Source: 2-12-FULL-60-25 sp003576745
Lineage (GTDB): Bacteria > Patescibacteriota > Patescibacteriia > 2-12-FULL-60-25
Direction: 5' to 3'
Length of the DNA stretch: 64,000 bases
NCBI GenBank assembly: GCA_030272835.1
Contig: SZOQ01000001.1
Location: 1-64,000, forward strand
Shown: positions 60,616 to 64,000 of the stretch, piece by piece
Layout: the number at the start of each line of letters is the position of its first letter
Numbering within the stretch: position 1 is the stretch's first letter
Notes under the pieces: generated by a model
What the model saw: the letters and a program-made list of their open reading frames with translations, nothing else
The model's database searches: none
Told to the model about the DNA's origin: nothing
Made by a program: the position numbers and the translations under genes

Positions 60616-61224
60616 ATGAATGCCCGCATACGAAACGTGTTCGGAAGTATTATTCTTTCAACGGCAGTTCTCGGCGCCGGTTGCGCGACAACGCCGGCTC
60701 CCGCGACGCAACAACCGAATGGAACGAAAGGCACCGCATCCCAGGACGCAGGTCCCTTCGATGACGAAGGAAAATTTACTATAGATCCCTGCGCGTTAAT
60801 TACGAAAGCCGATGCGGAATCCATTCTTGGCGGGCCGCTTGTAAAGCCGATCAGAAGCTCCATGATCGATCCCGATGGCGCGTCTTGTTCGTATTACACG
60901 GACAAGTCAAAAGGACCGTCCCGCGAACTCATTATAATCGTGTTGGAATCCGATAACATCCAGAAGAGTGGATACAACAGCGATGCAAAAGAATATTTCG
61001 CCTACACGAAGAAAATCTTTCACCCGGATGCCGAAACCGTACCGAATCTGGGCGATAGTGCATTCTGGAGCTTCCGTTCCATCGAAGTCCTCAAAGGCGA
61101 TACCGTTCTCGATATACATGTTCAAGGATTTGACGAGGGCCTTGCCGATATAGAAAGCTCCGGGCCAAAGGATCGGAAAGTCATCCTGGATGCGGCGTCT
61201 CTCGCCGTCTCACGTCTTAAATAA
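60616..61224 (+). CDS. Putative lipoprotein, DUF3558-like
   Basis: A 202-residue protein. The N-terminal signal ends in a lipobox (STAVLGAGCATT, Cys near residue 22). The domain FTIDPCALITKADAESILGGPL resembles the DUF3558-type pattern (PCxLITxxEAxxILG) with a second Cys (GASCSYY). Probably an outer-face lipoprotein; function unknown. The start at 60616 was chosen because the signal peptide begins there. It is a tandem paralogue of the next gene. Confidence 0.78.
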   Translation: MNARIRNVFGSIILSTAVLGAGCATTPAPATQQPNGTKGTASQDAGPFDDEGKFTIDPCALITKADAESILGGPLVKPIRSSMIDPDGASCSYYTDKSKGPSRELIIIVLESDNIQKSGYNSDAKEYFAYTKKIFHPDAETVPNLGDSAFWSFRSIEVLKGDTVLDIHVQGFDEGLADIESSGPKDRKVILDAASLAVSRLK

Positions 61225-61236
61225 TTCGCCATTCTG

Positions 61237-61242
61237 TATGAT
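61237..61242 (+). promoter_or_regulatory. -10 box of second lipoprotein gene, leaderless type
   Basis: TATGAT, 9 nt before the ATG at 61252; no clear -35 and no ribosome binding site. Confidence 0.5.
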
Positions 61243-61251
61243 CTCGAATAT

Positions 61252-61854
61252 ATGAAAAAATATCTCCTCCCGTTCACATCTGCCGCAGTATTGATCCTCG
61301 GCGCAGGGTGTTCCACCGCGCCAGCCCCGTCTGCGCCCGGGGAACCATTGTCCGAGCCGTCCCCGTCAGTCGAATCCTCTGCGGACGTCGTCAACGACAC
61401 GGGCGATTACACGCCCGTGTATACCGTTGAAGCCTGCGACCTCATAACGGCCGATGAAGCGAGCGTCATTCTCGGCGGCGAACTGATTCCCGCCTATACG
61501 GAAGAAGGAAGCGATCCGGCAAAAAAATACTGCAGATACGTCACGTCGCAAGAGAGCGGCGTATCGCGCCTCATGGAAATCTCGGTTTATGAGGACGTGA
61601 ATATGAGAAACAGTTTGTACGAATGGCCATTAGACGAATATTTCAGCCGTTTCAAGACGGGGCACATGACGCAACCCGAGCAATATGATGAGCTTCAGGG
61701 GCTTGGCGAGGACGCCTACCTTTGGTCCGGAACCGTGAGAGTGCTGAACATGCCGTATATGATCTGGATTGCGGTCCGCGGCTTCAGCGATGAAGCCACA
61801 AATATGAATGAAGGCATAAAAGCTGCAAAAAAGGCACTAGAAAGATTGCCCTGA
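61252..61854 (+). CDS. Putative lipoprotein, paralogue of the upstream gene
   Basis: A 200-residue protein with a signal and lipobox (VLILGAGCSTAP), a Pro/Ser-rich linker and a domain starting VEACDLITADEASVILGGEL, matching the upstream protein (DPCALITKADAESILGGPL) with a second Cys (KKYCRYV). The two genes probably arose by tandem duplication and are separated by 27 nt. Function unknown. Confidence 0.78.
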   Translation: MKKYLLPFTSAAVLILGAGCSTAPAPSAPGEPLSEPSPSVESSADVVNDTGDYTPVYTVEACDLITADEASVILGGELIPAYTEEGSDPAKKYCRYVTSQESGVSRLMEISVYEDVNMRNSLYEWPLDEYFSRFKTGHMTQPEQYDELQGLGEDAYLWSGTVRVLNMPYMIWIAVRGFSDEATNMNEGIKAAKKALERLP

Positions 61855-61870
61855 TGGGCGATAAATCTTC

Positions 61871-61900
61871 AAAAAAACGGCTCAACATAGCCGTTTTTTT
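61871..61900 (+). terminator. Terminator of the lipoprotein pair
   Basis: ACGGCT, 6-nt loop, AGCCGT with flanking A-run and a run of seven T. Confidence 0.93.
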
Positions 61901-61928
61901 GTATTCTATATAATCATGTAAACAACTC

Positions 61929-61957
61929 TTGACAAAGAGTAGTTTATATGCTATATT
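61929..61957 (+). promoter_or_regulatory. Strong promoter upstream of a candidate small RNA
   Basis: TTGACA (61929-61934), 17 nt, TATATT (61952-61957). Perfect -35 and near-perfect -10. Transcription would begin near 61964. Confidence 0.85.
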
Positions 61958-61963
61958 TATTTT

Positions 61964-62126
61964 GTTTTAAAAATCGAGAGTCGTACCTCAAACATCCTAA
62001 AACAAGAAGGAGAGAGACGACCCCGCGGCACTGCCCTTGCATGGGCGGGTCGAAAATGCCGCAACGGAGCGGTTTTGTGTACAAGACCGGTCTTCTCTCA
62101 CCTGAAGAAGACCGGATTTTTTGTGT
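61964..62126 (+). ncRNA. Candidate small RNA or attenuator leader
   Basis: The stretch from the strong promoter to a strong terminator is about 160 nt and contains no good ORF. It folds: GCGGCA (62018-62023 region) pairs with TGCCGC near 62057, enclosing GCCC TTGCAT GGGC, and a terminator stem follows. An AGAAGGAGAGA stretch near 62007 resembles a ribosome binding site but no ORF follows it at a useful distance. It could be a stand-alone sRNA or the attenuated leader of the downstream cassette genes. Confidence 0.55.
62087..62122 (+). terminator. Terminator of the candidate small RNA
   Basis: CCGGTCTTCT, 9-nt loop, AGAAGACCGG (perfect 10-bp stem), then ATTTTTT. Confidence 0.92.
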
Positions 62127-62443
62127 CCGAAGGCGAGATGAGGCGTGGGACGGGACCTAAGTCTTAACAAGAATTACCTAGAGCATCCCGGCTCCCCCCT
62201 CCTCTCACCTGCTGATGCAAGGCGAACCGCGGCTGAACGGCCAGACGCCGTCGGAGCGAACTTCGACAAAACCAGAACCAGTGTTACGAATTCCGAATTA
62301 TTCGAATACGACATATCGGCAGTGCATTTTTCACACCGTGTATTGCATATTTGTCATTTGAATAATTCGGAATTCGTACTGATGGTTCGGAGCTCTCCGT
62401 CGCATGCATGTCGCATGCCACGAGAGGGCTTCGGGAAGAAAAA
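62127..62443. other. Gap without a convincing gene, holding an inverted repeat
   Basis: About 315 nt. The frame at 62145-62528 overlaps the better gene at 62444 and has no family resemblance, so it is not called. The main content is the inverted repeat at 62286-62377. Confidence 0.5.
62286..62377. repeat. Inverted repeat, 22-nt arms (one mismatch), third copy at 63353
   Basis: The left arm is ACGAATTCCGAATTATTCG plus AAT (62286-62307), and the right arm (62356-62377) is its reverse complement with a single mismatch; the loop is 48 nt. An exact copy of the left arm's reverse complement occurs at 63353-63374, 78 nt before another ORF. Possible roles: recombination site, operator or replication signal. 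Confidence 0.85.
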
Positions 62444-62959
62444 ATGGCCCGAATCGAGATCTACAGGAAGGAAGAGAATGGCAAGATGGTGCTCAATGGT
62501 ACGCTCGAGCTCGGGTCCCCGGATCTAAGAGCTCGCTCGAGCAAATCCGACGATGAGCGGATTCGCGATTTCCGGCGCGCCGGCAAGCCTCGCTCGACCG
62601 GCAAAACCGCGCGCAAGCGCGAGCAAAAACGGCAACGCCAGGAGTCCTCAAAAACCTTTTGGCAGAACGAGTACGAAAAGGCGTTCCCGGTCATCGGCGA
62701 ACGTCCGCGCCCGTACACCATCATCACGAATGCCGCGCCTGTTGCGAATGTTCCTTCCGTGGACTTCGATGCGGTCACGGACGAGGCGATCGCCTTGACG
62801 ATCGACCACATTCAAGCCAATCGATCGCGCATCCGCGCAAAGGACTGGCTCATGCGGACTCGGAACATGTCTGCGCACACGGCCGATGCCATTATCGCGC
62901 GCGCATGGCGTCTGCTCACCGGACGCAATACGGCGTCCATGCCGTACGAGAACCTCTAA
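62444..62959 (+). CDS. Hypothetical basic protein, cassette ORF 1
   Basis: A 171-residue protein that I do not recognise. The first 80 residues are charged and probably disordered (SKSDDERIRDFRRAGKPRSTGKTARKREQKRQR), and the second half is helical (FDAVTDEAIALTIDHIQANRSRIRAKDWLMRTRNMSAHTADAIIARAWRLL). Start chosen at 62444 after GGGAAGAA; 62408 is the longer alternative. A hairpin follows the stop by 9 nt. Confidence 0.6.
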   Translation: MARIEIYRKEENGKMVLNGTLELGSPDLRARSSKSDDERIRDFRRAGKPRSTGKTARKREQKRQRQESSKTFWQNEYEKAFPVIGERPRPYTIITNAAPVANVPSVDFDAVTDEAIALTIDHIQANRSRIRAKDWLMRTRNMSAHTADAIIARAWRLLTGRNTASMPYENL

Positions 62960-62967
62960 CCCCATCT

Positions 62968-62996
62968 CCCTGACCATTGCATTGCAGTGGTCAGGG
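62968..62996 (+). terminator. Hairpin after cassette ORF 1
   Basis: CCCTGACCA, 11-nt loop, TGGTCAGGG: a perfect 9-bp stem without T-run. It is related in sequence to the hairpin at 63254-63283 (both have GACCAT, GCAG and GGTC at matching places). Confidence 0.65.
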
Positions 62997-63070
62997 ACTC
63001 GCATGAATGACGAAAATATATTTGGTCAGTCATGCGAGGAATGACACAGCCGTCATTCTCGAAGGAACGC

Positions 63071-63241
63071 ATGGACATGCTCTTCCTGATACTATTTGTC
63101 GGACTCGTGATCACCGTTCTCACGGTGACGGACGTCCGCAACGACAAAAAGCGGGCATTCGACTCGCTACCGTTCACGGAACAACAGAAGCTCCTGTCGC
63201 TCGCGGCCATCCGCGGCGAAAAACGTCGCCGCATACACTGA
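63071..63241 (+). CDS. Small single-pass membrane protein, cassette ORF 2
   Basis: A 56-residue protein: a hydrophobic N-terminal helix (MLFLILFVGLVITVLTV) and a charged tail (DVRNDKKRAFDSLPFTEQQKLL and so on). The ATG at 63071 follows GAAGGAACGC, a fair ribosome binding site; the longer frame from 63032 has none. Function unknown; small phage or toxin-like membrane proteins have this layout. Confidence 0.55.
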   Translation: MDMLFLILFVGLVITVLTVTDVRNDKKRAFDSLPFTEQQKLLSLAAIRGEKRRRIH

Positions 63242-63253
63242 CACACGAAGGAT

Positions 63254-63283
63254 CCCGACCATCGCCTGCTCGCAGCGGTCGGG
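63254..63283 (+). terminator. Hairpin after cassette ORF 2
   Basis: CCCGACC, 16-nt loop, GGTCGGG, 12 nt after the stop. No T-run. Resembles the hairpin at 62968-62996. Confidence 0.6.
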
Positions 63284-63352
63284 GCTCCAAATCTCCATCA
63301 AACATACGAATAACGAATGTGAGGAATGAAGACTCTGGCTTGAGCATGCTTC

Positions 63353-63374
63353 ATTCGAATAATTCGGAATTCGT
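63353..63374. repeat. Copy of the 22-nt arm of the 62286-62377 inverted repeat
   Basis: ATTCGAATAATTCGGAATTC plus GT, identical to the reverse complement of 62286-62307. An imperfect partner lies at about 63305-63329, so it may also form a hairpin. Confidence 0.8.
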
Positions 63375-63451
63375 AAAACTGATTTGGGTGGAGATTCGGG
63401 GCCTCCTTCTTCCGAACCGTTCGGAACATGCGTGGCCCGGAGAACGCACCC

Positions 63452-63685
63452 ATGACATGCAAAGCATGCAGCCGGGAGATTCCTCTCGGCGAAGGCTATT
63501 GCAACGCGCACGGCGGTTCCGCGCGAAAGGACCGCGAGCTCGCCGATGAGGCCGCAGAAATCAAACGCGTCATCGAGGCGCGAAGACGTGCGCGGACGCC
63601 GAACGGCGTTCTTCCTCCCCCACGGAAGGCACGCTTCTTCCGCGCACAGGTATATCTCTCCCGGAGGTACAAAAAGGTTTCATAA
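63452..63685 (+). CDS. Small zinc-finger-like basic protein, cassette ORF 3
   Basis: A 77-residue protein. It opens with MTCKACSREIPLGEGYCNAHGG, a CxxC...CxxH set that could bind zinc, then a charged helix (KDRELADEAAEIKRVIEARRRAR) and a basic end. The ATG at 63452 lies after GGAGAACGCACCC; the upstream ATG at 63428 is an alternative. It may bind nucleic acid (inference). Confidence 0.55.
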   Translation: MTCKACSREIPLGEGYCNAHGGSARKDRELADEAAEIKRVIEARRRARTPNGVLPPPRKARFFRAQVYLSRRYKKVS

Positions 63686-63692
63686 TCTCCTT

Positions 63693-63722
63693 GCACTCTG
63701 TGAACGAACGTCCACAGAGTGC
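63693..63722 (+). terminator. Hairpin after cassette ORF 3
   Basis: GCACTCTGTG, 10-nt loop, CACAGAGTGC: a perfect 10-bp stem, without T-run, 7 nt after the stop. Confidence 0.65.
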
Positions 63723-63761
63723 CTCCCTCAAGCTTCCAAATCCTTGGCGGTTTGAGGGAGG
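63722..63761 (+). promoter_or_regulatory. Hairpin that can hide the ribosome binding site of the next gene
   Basis: CCTCCCTCAA (63722-63731) pairs perfectly with TTGAGGGAGG (63752-63761), which contains the GGGAGG ribosome binding site of the ATG at 63766. Folding would block initiation, so this may be a translational switch (thermosensor, ligand or antiterminator). Confidence 0.6.
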
Positions 63762-63765
63762 AAAC

Positions 63766-64000
63766 ATGAACATTGCGGCCGTGATGGCGATTGCTTTCGC
63801 CGTATCCGCATGCGCAGCGGCGAAGCCGGCGCCTTACCCGGCGCCGGAAATACGCATTCCGACACCCGAGGACCAGATACGATGGGGATGCCCGGCCCGA
63901 ACCCTGGCGGGAACATACCGAATCATCGCGAGCGTTCTCATGCATCACCCAAATGATCGAACTGCCTATCTGGCGGCGATTCGTAGCTTGGAGCCATTGC
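63766..64000 (+). CDS. Putative lipoprotein, cut by the window edge
   Basis: An open frame of at least 78 residues without a stop in the window. The start follows GGGAGGAAAC. Residues 1-20 (NIAAVMAIAFAVSACAAAK) form a short lipoprotein signal with VSAC as lipobox. The rest (APYPAPEIRIPTPEDQIRWGCPAR and on) holds another Cys and is not recognised. Confidence 0.6.
   Translation, partial: MNIAAVMAIAFAVSACAAAKPAPYPAPEIRIPTPEDQIRWGCPARTLAGTYRIIASVLMHHPNDRTAYLAAIRSLEPL

Noticed and set aside
61948..62160. ORF of 70 residues
   Set aside because: Its ATG lies within the promoter (between -35 and -10), it crosses a terminator and has no ribosome binding site.
62145..62528. ORF of 127 residues
   Set aside because: It crosses the inverted repeat and overlaps the better-supported gene at 62444 in another frame.
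62286..63374. attC-type integron sites
   Set aside because: The copies lack recognisable integron core sites and no integrase is in the window; only the repeat itself is claimed.

Overview
The window looks like a chromosomal segment of a reduced-genome bacterium, most likely a member of the Candidate Phyla Radiation (Patescibacteria, Parcubacteria-like); the lineage is inferred, not proven. Supporting signs are an RNA polymerase alpha subunit with no C-terminal domain, a short AlaRS and a short HrcA, a SecD carrying a parvulin insert, an ECF sigma/DUF5667 pair, a VirD4-like ATPase paired with a large membrane protein, few Shine-Dalgarno sequences, and several genes whose -10 box sits only 7-10 nt before the ATG.

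Layout. 0.3-2.2 kb: small membrane protein and ECF sigma/DUF5667 pair. 2.3-9.2 kb: heat-shock operon hrcA-grpE-hsp20-dnaK-HD hydrolase-membrane protein-dnaJ, read from a TTGACG-N17-TATTCT promoter over a CIRCE-type operator. 9.2-16.8 kb: peptidoglycan precursor genes (murD, murG, ftsW, mraY), a translin-family protein, a glycosyltransferase, tRNA-Lys and a NifU-domain protein. 16.8-24 kb: L27, CTP synthase, Nudix hydrolase, S41 protease, an unassigned structured RNA of about 355 nt, a PEGA protein and a sugar nucleotidyltransferase. 24-31.4 kb: rmlB and surface/membrane proteins. 31.4-35.7 kb: LigB-like protein, a degenerate PriA, def, fmt and a 39-residue basic protein. 35.7-41.8 kb: polysaccharide genes (GT2-O-antigen ligase fusion, GT2, GT4, flippase). 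42-48.1 kb: ribosomal operon infA-rpmJ-rpsM-rpsK-rpsD-rpoA-rplQ-rplM-rpsI and alaS. 48-60.5 kb: coiled-coil membrane protein, mnmA, DD-carboxypeptidase, uppP, hydrolase, VirD4-like ATPase with membrane partner, secF and secD. 60.6-64 kb: two paralogous lipoproteins, then a different region of small ORFs with strong ribosome binding sites, each followed by a hairpin, with a 22-nt sequence repeated between them.

The most unusual feature is a family of about 19 tracts built from degenerate 7-nt units (GGGTTAC, TGGTTAT, CCTACGT, CTCACGG, CCCTACT and relatives) in a roughly constant block order. Most lie between genes, with the C/T-rich end against the 3' end of a gene. Others sit in frame inside genes: two in priA, where the ATPase Walker A motif is missing, and three in the glycosyltransferase fusion. 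No transposase is nearby. Together with the unassigned 355-nt RNA, the SecD-parvulin fusion and the 62-64 kb cassette-like region, these are the best candidates for undescribed biology.
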